A stretch of 64,000 nt of DNA from Leifsonia sp. CL147. GTDB lineage: Bacteria; Actinomycetota; Actinomycetes; Actinomycetales; Microbacteriaceae. The stretch spans positions 1 through 64,000 of the forward strand of contig NZ_FOTM01000017.1 of NCBI RefSeq assembly GCF_900114565.1, given 5' to 3'. Positions 1 through 8,395 of this stretch are shown piece by piece (positions within the stretch are counted from its first letter, which is position 1; every line of letters starts with the position of its first letter). A program made the translations under genes and the position numbers. The notes beneath the pieces were generated by a model. The model was given only the letters and a program-made list of their open reading frames with translations, searched no databases and was not told the DNA's origin.

Positions 1-180
1 CTGCCCACCCCACACCGCATGCGAATAGTTGTCATCCGGATCCAGCACCACCAACCCGGCCGGCGCAGCCGCCTGCGCCGGCGTCGCCACCAGCAACGAC
101 GCCGTCACCAGCGCTGTCGCGGCGACCGCGACCGCGGCCCGCAACCGCCGGCCCGCCAGGAACATGGTGGAAGCGCGCAT
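1..180 (-). CDS. Secreted protein, N-terminal part only (runs off window start)
   Basis: Reading the minus strand from ATG at 180 gives 60 open codons to the window edge. The N-terminus has the shape of a Sec signal peptide: arginines near positions 2 and 11-14, a hydrophobic Ala/Val/Leu stretch at about 15-33, then an AxA-like site (ATPAQA) followed by Ala-Ala-Pro. The mature part starts with a Val/Leu run and an acidic DPDDN segment; too little is present to assign a family. It lies 57 nt downstream of the gene at 237-806 on the same strand, so the two may be cotranscribed. Function unknown. Confidence 0.6.
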   Translation of the reverse strand, partial: MRASTMFLAGRRLRAAVAVAATALVTASLLVATPAQAAAPAGLVVLDPDDNYSHAVWGGQ

Positions 181-236
181 CAGACCCTTTCCGAAAACCA
201 CAGAAGACACAGACCAGAACCCACCACGACGCCCGG

Positions 237-806
237 TCACCTGGACACCGCCCACGCCAGCACGTACCCGGAGACCGAGCCGTGCGAACCAGGAGCCGCG
301 ACCAGCGCGACACCGACACGCTTCGCCGCCGCGTCCGCCAACGGCGACACCCCCGCCGCGTCACGCGTGAACACGCTCCGCGACTGGATCACCCCCGACG
401 GGTCGACCCCGCGGACCCACCCGACCTGCACCGCTCCCCCGCACGCAGTAGGGCCGACGGTCGGCTGCGGCACCGGCCCGCCCTGAGGGATGCCCGCCAC
501 GGCGGTCGCATAACGCTTCGCCACCGCATCCAGACACGCCGAATCCGTCAACGCCGGCGCCTTCACCGACGAGCGCTCTGCCGCCAGCTCCTTGACGACC
601 CCCGCACGGTCCAACGCCGCCGGCTTCGCCGGCAACGTCGCGACCACCAGCTCCCCCCTCGGCAACGGCCGAGCCGACCCCAACCCCCCGAACACGCCGG
701 CGACCACCAGGACCGCCGCACCCCCGCACACCAGAGCACCGATCAACACAGCCAGCCACGCCTTGTGACCGGTCACGCGTCGCGCGTCCCCATCCGGATC
801 CCGCAT
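237..806 (-). CDS. Membrane-anchored hypothetical protein
   Basis: 189 residues from the ATG at 806, chosen because a purine-rich GGGGGACGAGGG precedes it; an in-frame GTG at 872 would add 22 residues. A short charged N-terminus is followed by one hydrophobic segment (about residues 18-42, rich in Ala/Val/Gly), then an exported domain of roughly 140 residues with two cysteines that could form a disulfide. The exported part vaguely recalls CAP/SCP-like secreted domains (helical ACLDAVAKRYATAVA region, C-terminal YVLAWAVS strand), but no catalytic motif is convincing. It precedes the secreted-protein gene at the window edge. Function unknown. Confidence 0.55.
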   Translation of the reverse strand: MRDPDGDARRVTGHKAWLAVLIGALVCGGAAVLVVAGVFGGLGSARPLPRGELVVATLPAKPAALDRAGVVKELAAERSSVKAPALTDSACLDAVAKRYATAVAGIPQGGPVPQPTVGPTACGGAVQVGWVRGVDPSGVIQSRSVFTRDAAGVSPLADAAAKRVGVALVAAPGSHGSVSGYVLAWAVSR

Positions 807-1108
807 CCCTCGTCCCCCATACGCCCGTGCACCGAACCATCCGGATGCGATAACCCCCTTTATGGCAGACACCTGGGTACACCGTCAACACGAGCTATGT
901 GAACTCCGCGTAAACTCGGGGAGTAACCCCCCGAATTGGGGGCTTCGCAGCATTCACAGAACCCGTGACATAGCCACGCCCCGGCTGCGCCCGCCCGCGG
1001 GTTGGGTGGCCGACCCATCCCGCAGCTTCGGGTGGATCGCGGCGGCATAGACCTGACTGACGGCGTCGCGGGCGACGGCGGGGCCCTGCTCGGGCGCATG
1101 CCGCCCTG
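807..1108. other. Intergenic region between dprA and the membrane-protein gene
   Basis: About 300 nt with no convincing gene. It holds a short perfect hairpin at 927-942 (CCCCC/GGGGG arms around GAATT) that could end dprA transcription on the minus strand, though it lies about 165 nt past the stop. The promoter of the 237-806 gene must also be here or just upstream. Short open frames on the plus strand (for example 862-1050) have no recognisable product. Confidence 0.35.
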
Positions 1109-2467
1109 TCACCCTCGGCTCCCTTCGCTCAGGATCCAGCCGCCGGCGCGCTCGCGGGCGCGACCCGCCAAGTCGAGCCTGCCGAGCACCGCCGCGACGA
1201 TGGCGAAGGGCAGCTGGACCCGAGCCGCGATCTCGTCGGCGCTGGCTCCGTGCGCGCGGGACAGTGCGGTGACGACACTGCGTTCGGCGTCAGATTCCCC
1301 GCCGCTCGAGGTCGCCGGCTGGAGGTTCGGTGGAGCTGGTTCGGGCCCGATGCCGAGCGGGTCCGCCAGCTCGGCCATCTCCTCGGTCGTCGTCACGCAC
1401 GTCGCCGCATACTCGCGGATCAGTCGGTGGCAACCGGCCGATGCCGGCGAGAGGATGCTCCCCGGAACCGCTCCGAGTGGGCGACCGAGCTGAGACGCGT
1501 GGCCGGCGGTATTCAGCGATCCCGATCGACGGCCCGCCTCGACGACGATCGTCGCGTTCGCCGCGGCCGCGATCAGCCGATTGCGCATGAGGAATCGCCA
1601 GCGCGTCGGTGTGCTCCCCGGTGGAAGCTCCGCCGCCAACACTCCTTCCGCCGCGATGCGCTTGAGCAGCTCACTGTTCCCCGCGGGATAGAGGCGATCG
1701 ACCCCACCCGCCAGGAACGCCACGGTCAGTCCTCCGCTGAGGAGCGTGGCGCGATGCGCGGCCGCATCGATTCCGTACGCGCCTCCGGAGACCACTGCGA
1801 AGCCGCGATCGGCAAGTCCTGCTGCGCTCTCCATCGCGACGTGCTCACCGTACTGCGAAGAGGCCCGCGCGCCGACGAGGGCTATGGACCTGTGCAGGCT
1901 CTCCAGCCGCTCTGCATCGCCGCGAATCCACAGGGCAACGGGTGCTCCCTCCTCGAGGGAGGCCAAACCTTCCGGCCAGAATCGGTCCCCCGGAGCTAGG
2001 AGCTGTGCGCCGAGCCGGGCCGCCCGCTCCACGGCCCGGGCGGATTCACTCAGCGAAAGCCGCGGTCGCCATCGCGCAAGACACTGGGAGATCCGGCTCG
2101 CGGCAGCGCCGCGATCGCTGTGTGCGTCGGCGGTGACTCCAGCGGAATCAGCGACATCGTGCTCCGCCGTCTCCGAGTCCCTCCCGGCCAGGTCCAGTAC
2201 CCGGTCAGCGTCGTAGCCGTCCACGATGGCGCGCACCAGGCCGACGGCACCGAGCGACTCCACGAGCCGACCCGCGTCGAGATCGCCCGGTTCGACTGCG
2301 GTCGTCAGCGCCGCGCGTGCGAAGCGTTCCAGCACGACATCGCCGCTCTGCCCACTCGCCGGCTCTGGGCCGGCGCTGGAGCTCACCGGTGCCAGCAGAC
2401 GGCCGAGTTCCCGATCGGAAAGTCCGGGCAGTGAGGTCGCACCCCGGTGGCCGCGCTCCGCGTTCAT
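1109..2467 (-). CDS. dprA: DNA-processing protein DprA (Smf)
   Basis: 452 residues. DprA loads RecA on incoming single-stranded DNA during transformation and recombination. The Rossmann-like DprA domain is clear: ALVGARASSQYG near residue 200, VVSGGAYGIDAAAHR near 225, a GG-x-D-RLYP segment, and RNRLIAAAA. The C-terminus (about 390-450) looks like a winged helix. The N-terminal ~170 residues are poorly conserved and include an acidic, low-complexity stretch. I chose ATG 2467 over upstream starts because it overlaps the comM stop as ATGA, so the two genes are translationally coupled. Confidence 0.93.
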   Translation of the reverse strand: MNAERGHRGATSLPGLSDRELGRLLAPVSSSAGPEPASGQSGDVVLERFARAALTTAVEPGDLDAGRLVESLGAVGLVRAIVDGYDADRVLDLAGRDSETAEHDVADSAGVTADAHSDRGAAASRISQCLARWRPRLSLSESARAVERAARLGAQLLAPGDRFWPEGLASLEEGAPVALWIRGDAERLESLHRSIALVGARASSQYGEHVAMESAAGLADRGFAVVSGGAYGIDAAAHRATLLSGGLTVAFLAGGVDRLYPAGNSELLKRIAAEGVLAAELPPGSTPTRWRFLMRNRLIAAAANATIVVEAGRRSGSLNTAGHASQLGRPLGAVPGSILSPASAGCHRLIREYAATCVTTTEEMAELADPLGIGPEPAPPNLQPATSSGGESDAERSVVTALSRAHGASADEIAARVQLPFAIVAAVLGRLDLAGRARERAGGWILSEGSRG

Positions 2468-4005
2468 GCGGCGATCCCCCTTCTCAGGAAGAGCGCCCGG
2501 CCGACGTGATCGACATCGGGCGAGGCGGCAGCGTCCAGATCCGCGAGCGTCCACGCCAGCCGCAGCGTGCGGTCGTACCCGCGCATCGTGATCCCGCCGC
2601 GTTCGAGCGCTCGGTCGAGCGGCGCGATCGCGGCGCCACTCAGCCGGCGCTTCCCCGCGCGCAACCAGCTACCCGCCACGTCGGCATTGCGCGTCCACTC
2701 GGTGCCGCTCAACCTCTCCGCCGCCCGGACACGGGCGGCCTCCACGCGTTCCCGCAACTCGCGGCTGGTCCGACCGGACGATCGTTGCCCGGGGGCTGAC
2801 CGCAAGGCGGCCAGGCCGAGCCGGTGCACCGAGAGGCGGATGTCGACCCGGTCCAGGAGCGGCCCGGACATCCTCGCCAGATAGCGCCTTCGGGAGATCG
2901 GCGAGCACGTGCATTCCGCATCCATGGAGCCGTAGTGGCCGCACGGACAGGGATTCGACGCGAGGATGAGCTGGAACCGTGCCGGGAAGGATGCCGCCCC
3001 ACTCGCCCGGTGGATGGTGATGCTTCCGTTCTCGAGCGGCTGACGCAGCGCGTCGAGGACGGACGGCGGGAATTCCGCCGCCTCGTCGAGGAAGAGGACG
3101 CCGTGCGTCGCCCGGACGATCGCTCCTGGCTTGATCCGCCCGCTCCCTCCGCCGATCAGCGACACTGCCGAGGCCGTGTGATGCGGCGCCTCGAAGGGTG
3201 GCCGGCTCACCAGCTCGGCGCCCACGCCGAGACCTGCGAGCGAGCGGATGCAGGTCGCCTCCAACGCCTCGGCCCCGACGAGGTCGGGAAGAAGGGACGG
3301 CAGCCGCCGGGCGAGCATCGTCTTGCCCGCGCCGGGCGGTCCGACCATGGACAGATGGTGCCCGCCGGCCGCTGCGGCGACCAGAGCCTCCACCGCTTCG
3401 TCGTTTCCGCTCACCTCGGCCATGTCCGGCTCCGCCGCTCGCCGCAGCTCGGCAGGAGCAGGCATCACCGGCTCCTCGTCGACCGGGTCGAGCTTTGCCC
3501 CGTGGAGGATCGCCGCCGCCCGCAGACCCGTCACGCCGAGCACTTCGATCCCGTCGACGAGACGAGCCTCCTCGGCGTTCCCGGCCGGCACCACGACCCG
3601 GTCGAATCCGGCCTCGCGCGCGGCGAGCACAGCGGGGAGAACGCCGGGGACGGGCCGAAGCCTCCCGTCCAACCCGAGTTCACCCAGGTGAACGGCACGT
3701 GCAGCGGACTCGCCCGGCACAGCCCCGGCCGCCGAGAGAGCAGCGATGGCGATCGCCAGATCGAAGCTGGAACCCTGCTTGGGCAGCGCCGCAGGCGACA
3801 GATTGACCGTCAGCTTCTTCTGCGTCAGCGAACACCCCGCGTTCATGGCCGCCGCCCCCACCCGTTTACGGGATTCGCCGAGCGCCGTGTCCGGGAGACC
3901 GATCAGCACGAAGGCCGGCAACCCGGCCGAGATGTCGGCTTCCACCTCTACCACGTGGCCTCTGACCCCGTCGAGAGCGATGGCGAAGGTACGTGCGAGG
4001 GCCAT
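2464..4005 (-). CDS. comM: ComM/YifB family Mg-chelatase-like AAA+ ATPase
   Basis: 513 residues, full length for the family. The N-terminal subunit-ChlI-like domain begins MALARTFAIALDG and carries the GLPD segment. The AAA+ core has Walker A GPPGAGKT near residue 220 and Walker B VLFLDEAAEF near 305. A Cys-rich NPCPCGHYG segment is typical of YifB. The C-terminal Mg-chelatase domain contains the RGYDR motif. ComM is a helicase that aids integration of transforming DNA. Start ATG overlaps the yraN stop by one base (TGATG), and the end overlaps dprA, consistent with one rnhB-to-dprA operon. Confidence 0.95.
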   Translation of the reverse strand: MALARTFAIALDGVRGHVVEVEADISAGLPAFVLIGLPDTALGESRKRVGAAAMNAGCSLTQKKLTVNLSPAALPKQGSSFDLAIAIAALSAAGAVPGESAARAVHLGELGLDGRLRPVPGVLPAVLAAREAGFDRVVVPAGNAEEARLVDGIEVLGVTGLRAAAILHGAKLDPVDEEPVMPAPAELRRAAEPDMAEVSGNDEAVEALVAAAAGGHHLSMVGPPGAGKTMLARRLPSLLPDLVGAEALEATCIRSLAGLGVGAELVSRPPFEAPHHTASAVSLIGGGSGRIKPGAIVRATHGVLFLDEAAEFPPSVLDALRQPLENGSITIHRASGAASFPARFQLILASNPCPCGHYGSMDAECTCSPISRRRYLARMSGPLLDRVDIRLSVHRLGLAALRSAPGQRSSGRTSRELRERVEAARVRAAERLSGTEWTRNADVAGSWLRAGKRRLSGAAIAPLDRALERGGITMRGYDRTLRLAWTLADLDAAASPDVDHVGRALFLRRGIAA

Positions 4006-4361
4006 CAGACGATCCCTTTCAGGTGCTCGACCACCGGCCGGTCCGTCCAGGCATCGGTCACCGCGATCGCGTCGATGCGCACCTCCACCGACCCCGGCCC
4101 GCGCTCATGGCACCACGCTGCCGCCAGACGGCGAAGCCGCGCAGCCTTCTCGGCGGTGATGGCCTCGAATGGATGGCCGAACGCCAGCGATGACCGCGTC
4201 TTCACCTCCGCGAACACCATCGTGCATCCGTCGCGCAGCACGAGGTCGAGTTCGCCCGAAGGGCAACGCCAGTTGCGGTCGATGAGGGCGTACCCCTGCT
4301 CTTGGAGCCAGTCGGCAGCAACCTGCTCGCCGCGCCGGCCCAATTCGTCTTTCAGTGCCAT
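4005..4361 (-). CDS. yraN: YraN family (UPF0102) endonuclease-fold protein
   Basis: 118 residues, normal for UPF0102. The restriction-endonuclease-like signature is visible: GRRGEQVAADWLQEQGY at the N-terminus, then NWRCPSGELDLVLRDG and FAEVKTRSS, giving the E...D...ExK set of the fold. Its biochemical role is not firmly known in the family; nuclease activity is inferred from the fold. A strong ribosome site (GAGGAGG) sits just before ATG 4361. It overlaps comM by one base. Confidence 0.92.
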   Translation of the reverse strand: MALKDELGRRGEQVAADWLQEQGYALIDRNWRCPSGELDLVLRDGCTMVFAEVKTRSSLAFGHPFEAITAEKAARLRRLAAAWCHERGPGSVEVRIDAIAVTDAWTDRPVVEHLKGIV

Positions 4362-4452
4362 GTTTTCCTCCTCCTCCAGCCTGGAGGAGCGGAGAAAACG
4401 GGAAGCACGGAGTCACGAATCTGTGGAGAACCACCGATCGCCGGTGGGCTGT

Positions 4453-4524
4453 GAGCAGATCACAGATCGCCGAGCACAGCTCAACTCGCCGAGCAGATCA
4501 CAGATCGCCGAGCACAGCTCACTC
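4453..4524. repeat. Tandem duplication of a ~38-bp unit
   Basis: A unit starting GAGCAGATCACAGATCGCCG occurs at 4453-4490 and again from 4491, identical for 31 bases and then one base shorter. The second copy covers the stop codon of the DUF2469 gene (4519-4521), so the duplication lies in its 3' end and the spacer before yraN. It reads as a recent slippage or duplication event. Confidence 0.85.
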
Positions 4525-4842
4525 GTCGAGTGCGAGCTCCTTGGGCAGCTCGAACTCCTTGGAGGAGAGCTCCTCGATGTTGACGTCCTTGAACGTCAGG
4601 ACCCGGACGGACTTCACGAAACGGTCGGCGCGGTAGACATCCCACACCCAGACATCGTTCATCGTCAGCTCGAAGTAGAAGTCGTGCTCGGTGTCGCGGC
4701 GCACGAACTCCACCTCGTTCGCCAGATAGAAACGGCGTTCCGTCTCGATCACATACTTGAATTGCGAGACGACGTCCCGGTACTCGCGATACAAAGCCAA
4801 CTCGACCTCGCGGTCGTAGTCGTCGAACTCGTCCTCATCCAT
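4519..4842 (-). CDS. DUF2469 family conserved actinobacterial protein
   Basis: 107 residues. Very acidic N-terminus (MDEDEFDDYDREVELALYRE), followed by a compact domain with ETERRFYLANEVEFV and FYFELTMNDVWVWDVYR, which I recognise as DUF2469. The family sits between rnhB and yraN across Actinobacteria; its function is unknown. ATG at 4842 is the only sensible start. Its 3' end overlaps the tandem duplication at 4453-4524. Confidence 0.88.
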   Translation of the reverse strand: MDEDEFDDYDREVELALYREYRDVVSQFKYVIETERRFYLANEVEFVRRDTEHDFYFELTMNDVWVWDVYRADRFVKSVRVLTFKDVNIEELSSKEFELPKELALDE

Positions 4843-4921
4843 TGTTCGTCAAGTCTATGCCGTAAGCGCGACGAGTGTTCCGGCCGCCTCCAAGCTGTGG
4901 ATGAGCGAGGCGATGAGGACA

Positions 4922-5584
4922 CTACTCGAGGACGTCGATCAGGGCCGGCTGCTTCAGCCAGGTGAGCCGGTGGAGGGCGCTCGGCCCGAGCTCCGCGATG
5001 GCGGCGAAGTGCTCGGGTGTGGAGTATCCCTTGTTGCTCGCCCAGCCGTAGCCGGGGTAGTCGACATCGTGAGCGATCATCATCCGATCGCGGTGCACCT
5101 TGGCGATCACGGACGCAGCGGCCACCGACGCGCAGTCGCGGTCCGCCTTGATGCGCGTCACCACCTTCGCCGGCCGCATCAGCACGGGATTGAGGTAGTC
5201 GTAGTTGCCGTCGAGGATGAGCGTGCTGTCGTGCACGGACGCGCCCTGCTCCTCCAGCTGGGCCAGAGCGCGGGCGCCGGCAAGCCCGAGACAGCGCATG
5301 ATCCCGAGCGCGTCGACTTCCTCCGAGCTCGCCAGCCCGACCGCGTGGTGCAGGGCCCACTTGCGGCACAACGGCTCCAGGGACTCCCGGACCGGCTCCG
5401 GCAGCAGCTTGGAGTCGCGGAGTCCCGGAGGGATGCGCTTGACCGCTGTGTCGATGACGACCATCCCGACGGCGACCGGTCCGGCGAGAGCTCCGCGGCC
5501 GACCTCGTCCACGGCGACGATCGAGGTCACGCCCTCGCGGTAGAGGGCCTTCTCGAACCGCAGGGTCGGAGAGACGGGGGTCAT
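4922..5584 (-). CDS. rnhB: Ribonuclease HII
   Basis: About 220 residues; removes ribonucleotides and RNA primers from RNA:DNA hybrids. The catalytic core is clear: VAVDEVGRGALAGP (the D-E-G-R-G block) at the N-terminus, LRDSKLL, then ILDGNYDYL, KADRDCASVAAASVIAKV and HDVDYPGYGWASNKGY. Two adjacent ATGs at 5587 and 5584 are possible; longer in-frame extension to 5668 runs through the rplS terminator hairpin and is unlikely. It follows rplS directly. Confidence 0.94.
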   Translation of the reverse strand: MTPVSPTLRFEKALYREGVTSIVAVDEVGRGALAGPVAVGMVVIDTAVKRIPPGLRDSKLLPEPVRESLEPLCRKWALHHAVGLASSEEVDALGIMRCLGLAGARALAQLEEQGASVHDSTLILDGNYDYLNPVLMRPAKVVTRIKADRDCASVAAASVIAKVHRDRMMIAHDVDYPGYGWASNKGYSTPEHFAAIAELGPSALHRLTWLKQPALIDVLE

Positions 5585-5672
5585 CATCGCGGTCGGCGCT
5601 CCCCTCATCCATCGAACGTGTCCGAGGACTCCAGGATAATCGCTCGGCGGCAGCATCCCCTCATGCAACGAA

Positions 5673-5707
5673 CGAGCTCCCGGTCCGAAATACGGACCGG
5701 GAGCTCG
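5673..5707 (-). terminator. Hairpin terminator after rplS
   Basis: Perfect 15-bp inverted repeat (CGAGCTCCCGGTCCG and its complement) around a 5-nt loop, 20 nt past the rplS stop. The tract after it on the minus strand is only weakly T-rich, so it may act partly or with Rho. It separates rplS from rnhB. Confidence 0.75.
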
Positions 5708-5727
5708 GGATGCTGTGGGAGCGGAGC

Positions 5728-6075
5728 TCAGTGCTCGCGCTTCTCCTTGATCTTCGCCTTCTTGCCGCGGAGCTCGCGGAGGTAGTAGAGCTTCGCGCGG
5801 CGCACGTCGCCGCGGGTGACGACCTCGATCTTGTCGATGACCGGGGAGTGCACGGGGAAGGTGCGCTCGACACCCACCTGGAAGCTGATCTTGCGGACCG
5901 TGAAGGTCTCGCGGACGCCTTCGCCCGAGCGGCCGATGACGACGCCCTGGAAGACCTGGACACGAGAGCGGGTGCCCTCGATGATGTTCACGTGCACCTT
6001 GACGGTGTCGCCGGCGCGGAACTCCGGGATGTCCTGCTTGAGGGACGCGGCGTCGACCTGATCGAGGATGTGCAT
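5728..6075 (-). CDS. rplS: 50S ribosomal protein L19
   Basis: 115 residues from ATG 6075 ([12 protein letters not shown]), the normal L19 length. Family sequence is clear throughout: [30 protein letters not shown], the [19 protein letters not shown] region and the basic C-terminus ending in [13 protein letters not shown]19 lies at the 30S-50S interface. The open frame extends to 6216 but that part has no L19 similarity and is taken as leader. Confidence 0.97.
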   Translation of the reverse strand: MHILDQVDAASLKQDIPEFRAGDTVKVHVNIIEGTRSRVQVFQGVVIGRSGEGVRETFTVRKISFQVGVERTFPVHSPVIDKIEVVTRGDVRRAKLYYLRELRGKKAKIKEKREH

Positions 6076-6277
6076 GGCTGTTCGCTCTCTGTACCCGCCA
6101 CGGGTCGGGGACGGACTCTGGGGCCGGCTCCGTTCAGGAGCGACGGCCGTCTGGGTTCGGTATGCGGTGTCGCGAGAATGCTGGCTCCCCTGTGGCAGAG
6201 CGCGGCCGCGGCACAAGGGTCAATTCTGCCATGACCGGCCCCGGTTTGCCAAAGCGGTCTGACGTAGGTTCTCGGCT
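6076..6277. other. rplS leader / spacer to the membrane-protein gene
   Basis: About 200 nt upstream of rplS on the minus strand. It should contain the rplS promoter and leader, and the end of the transcript of the gene at 6278-6787. I see no clear gene and no strong hairpin, and I could not fix a promoter. Confidence 0.3.
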
Positions 6278-6787
6278 CTAGTCGCCGTCGCGGTGCTCTT
6301 GGACGACGATGTACTCCCCGCCGTCGATGGCGCCGCTCCGCGCACCGCCGGCCGGCCGGCCCACGGGACGCTGCTGCGCCGCGCGTTCATAAGCGGCGAA
6401 CGTGTCCTGGACGCGCCTGCGCGTCTCGCGCCACAGCTGCCACAGCGACACCCAGAAGGTCGCGACGAACAACAGGACGCCCGCAACAGCGAGCCAGGGC
6501 GTGACCCCGTGCGGGAAGAAGCCGAAAGCGATGATCGCGAGGTGCCAGGCGCCGAACAGGCCGACGTCGTACCAGGAGACGGCGCGACTCTGCCGCACAC
6601 TCCGCCGCGCCATCACGATGCCGCCGAGGACGAGTCCTGCGACGAACAGGAACGGGCAGAGCAGCAGAAGGCCGAGGAACGACCACCCGCTCCCCTGGTC
6701 GAAAGCGGCCCCGCCGATCAAGAGCCAGACAGGGAGGACCACGGCGGACGGGAAGAGCCACCAGTAGAACGCCTTGCGGATGAACAC
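6278..6787 (-). CDS. Small integral membrane protein, unknown function
   Basis: 169 residues from the GTG at 6787, placed just before FIRKAFYWW; an ATG at 6865 would add 26 residues without a membrane-protein character. Four hydrophobic segments are visible: about residues 10-26 (LFPSAVVLPVWLLIGG), 37-58 (FLGLLLLCPFLFVAGLVLGG), 75-90 and 95-115. The C-terminal 45 residues are polar and basic, presumably cytoplasmic. I do not recognise a named family. Divergent from map. Confidence 0.7.
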   Translation of the reverse strand: MFIRKAFYWWLFPSAVVLPVWLLIGGAAFDQGSGWSFLGLLLLCPFLFVAGLVLGGIVMARRSVRQSRAVSWYDVGLFGAWHLAIIAFGFFPHGVTPWLAVAGVLLFVATFWVSLWQLWRETRRRVQDTFAAYERAAQQRPVGRPAGGARSGAIDGGEYIVVQEHRDGD

Positions 6788-6887
6788 GGCATCAGCGTAG
6801 CCGCCGGCGCCTGTGCCCCGGCTGCAGGTTTGCCGCATGCCGACCTGCGAGACTGGAGTCATCATCCGGAACAGAAATGGAGTACCC

Positions 6888-7652
6888 GTGATCGAGCTGA
6901 GGACGCCCGCCGAGATCGAACAGATGCGCCCGGCCGGACGCTTCGTGGCGGATGTCCTCGCGCAGACCGCCGCGGCTGCTCACGTCGGCGTCAACCTCCT
7001 CGAATTGGATGCGCTGGCGCACGACCTGATCCGCCGGCGCGGAGCGGAATCCTGCTACATCGACTACCACCCGTCGTTCGGCGCCAGTCCGTTCGGCAAG
7101 GTGATCTGCACCTCCGTCAACGACGCGGTGCTGCACGGGCTGCCGCACGACTACCGGCTGCAGGACGGCGACCTGCTGACCCTGGACTTCGCGGCCGGCG
7201 TCGACGGCTGGGTGGCGGACTCGGCGGTGAGCCTGGTGGTGGGCACCCCTCGGGACGAGGACCTGCGACTCATCGAGACCACGCGCCGGGCGCTCGCGGC
7301 CGGCATCCAGGCGGCGCAGCCCGGCGGCCGGATCGGCGACATCTCGGCCGCGATCGCCGCCGTCGCCCACGCGGAGGGCTACTCGATCAACACGCAGTTC
7401 GGAGGTCACGGCGTCGGACGGACGATGCACGGCGATCCGCACATCCCCAACGACGGACGGGCCGGGCGCGGCTACCCGCTCCGCCCGGGCCTCGTCATCG
7501 CGATCGAGCCGTGGCTCCTTGCGACCACCGACGAGATCTACACCGACCGCGACGGATGGACACTGCGCAGCGCCGACGGGTCACGCGGCGCCCACTCGGA
7601 GCACACCGTCGCCATCACCCCGGACGGCCCTCTGGTCCTCACCGCTCCCTAG
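6888..7652 (+). CDS. map: Type I methionine aminopeptidase
   Basis: 254 residues from GTG 6888. Removes the initiator Met from nascent proteins, using two metal ions. The ligand set is in place: a conserved His in DYHPSFG, Asp in LTLDFAAGVDGWVADSA, His in GGHGVGRTMHGDP, Glu in AIEPW and the final Glu in SEHTVAI. The length fits a type Ia enzyme without N-terminal extension. It is alone on the plus strand among minus-strand genes, so it probably has its own promoter. Confidence 0.94.
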   Translation: MIELRTPAEIEQMRPAGRFVADVLAQTAAAAHVGVNLLELDALAHDLIRRRGAESCYIDYHPSFGASPFGKVICTSVNDAVLHGLPHDYRLQDGDLLTLDFAAGVDGWVADSAVSLVVGTPRDEDLRLIETTRRALAAGIQAAQPGGRIGDISAAIAAVAHAEGYSINTQFGGHGVGRTMHGDPHIPNDGRAGRGYPLRPGLVIAIEPWLLATTDEIYTDRDGWTLRSADGSRGAHSEHTVAITPDGPLVLTAP

Positions 7653-7671
7653 CACCCCGGCCAGGAGGGGT

Positions 7672-8355
7672 TCAGGACAGCAGGTCGGGACGGACGGCGC
7701 GCGTGCGCGCGAGTTGCTGCTCGTGGCGCCAGGCGTCGACCGCGCCGTGGTTGCCGGAGAGCAGCACCGGCGGCACCTCGTGGCTGCGCCAGACTGCGGG
7801 CTTCGTGTAGCTCGGGTATTCGAGGAGACCATCCTCGTGGGACTCCTGCACGAGGCTCTCGGGGTTGCCGACCACCCCGGGGATGAGCCGGCCGACGGCT
7901 TCGATCATGGCCATCGTCGCCACTTCGCCGCCGTTGAGAACGTAATCCCCGATGCTCATCAGACGCACCCGCGCACGCTTCGCCGTGTCGTCGAAGACCC
8001 GCTGGTCGATGCCCTCGTACCGGCCGCAGCCGAACACCAGGTGCTGCTCCTGGGCGAGCTCGCGCGCGATCGCCTGGGTGAAGACTTCGCCGGCAGGCGA
8101 TGGGAAGATCACGACCGGATCCGCGGCGCCCTCGAGGATGCTGTCGAGCGCTTCGCCCCACGGCTCGGGCTTCATGACCATCCCGGCTCCGCCGCCGTAC
8201 GGGGTGTCGTCCACGGTCCGGTGACGGTCGTGGGTGAAGTCCCGCAGGTCGTGAACGCCGAGCTCGATCAGGCCTGTCTGGCGCGCCCTCCCGAGCAGCG
8301 AGATGTCGAGAACATCGAAGAAGGTCGGGAAGATCGTGACGATGTCGATGCGCAT
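7672..8355 (-). CDS. trmD: tRNA (guanine-37-N1)-methyltransferase
   Basis: 227 residues. TrmD methylates G37 beside the anticodon to prevent frameshifting. The deep-trefoil-knot signature is present: [16 protein letters not shown] at the start, [23 protein letters not shown], and the knot segment [12 protein letters not shown]. The C-terminal [21 protein letters not shown] follows. In many Actinobacteria trmD sits between rimM and rplS; here the MFS/regulator pair and map separate it from both. Confidence 0.96.
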   Translation of the reverse strand: MRIDIVTIFPTFFDVLDISLLGRARQTGLIELGVHDLRDFTHDRHRTVDDTPYGGGAGMVMKPEPWGEALDSILEGAADPVVIFPSPAGEVFTQAIARELAQEQHLVFGCGRYEGIDQRVFDDTAKRARVRLMSIGDYVLNGGEVATMAMIEAVGRLIPGVVGNPESLVQESHEDGLLEYPSYTKPAVWRSHEVPPVLLSGNHGAVDAWRHEQQLARTRAVRPDLLS

Positions 8356-8395
8356 CCCTGAAGTCTAGAAGGGCGCCCGGGATGCGACCGCCGGG

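Noticed and set aside
862-1050. 62-codon plus-strand frame in the gap upstream of the first gene
   Set aside because: No start signal, no motif, and base use does not differ from non-coding surroundings.
2824-4965. 713-codon plus-strand frame over comM, yraN and DUF2469
   Set aside because: It covers three well-supported minus-strand genes and has no recognisable motif.
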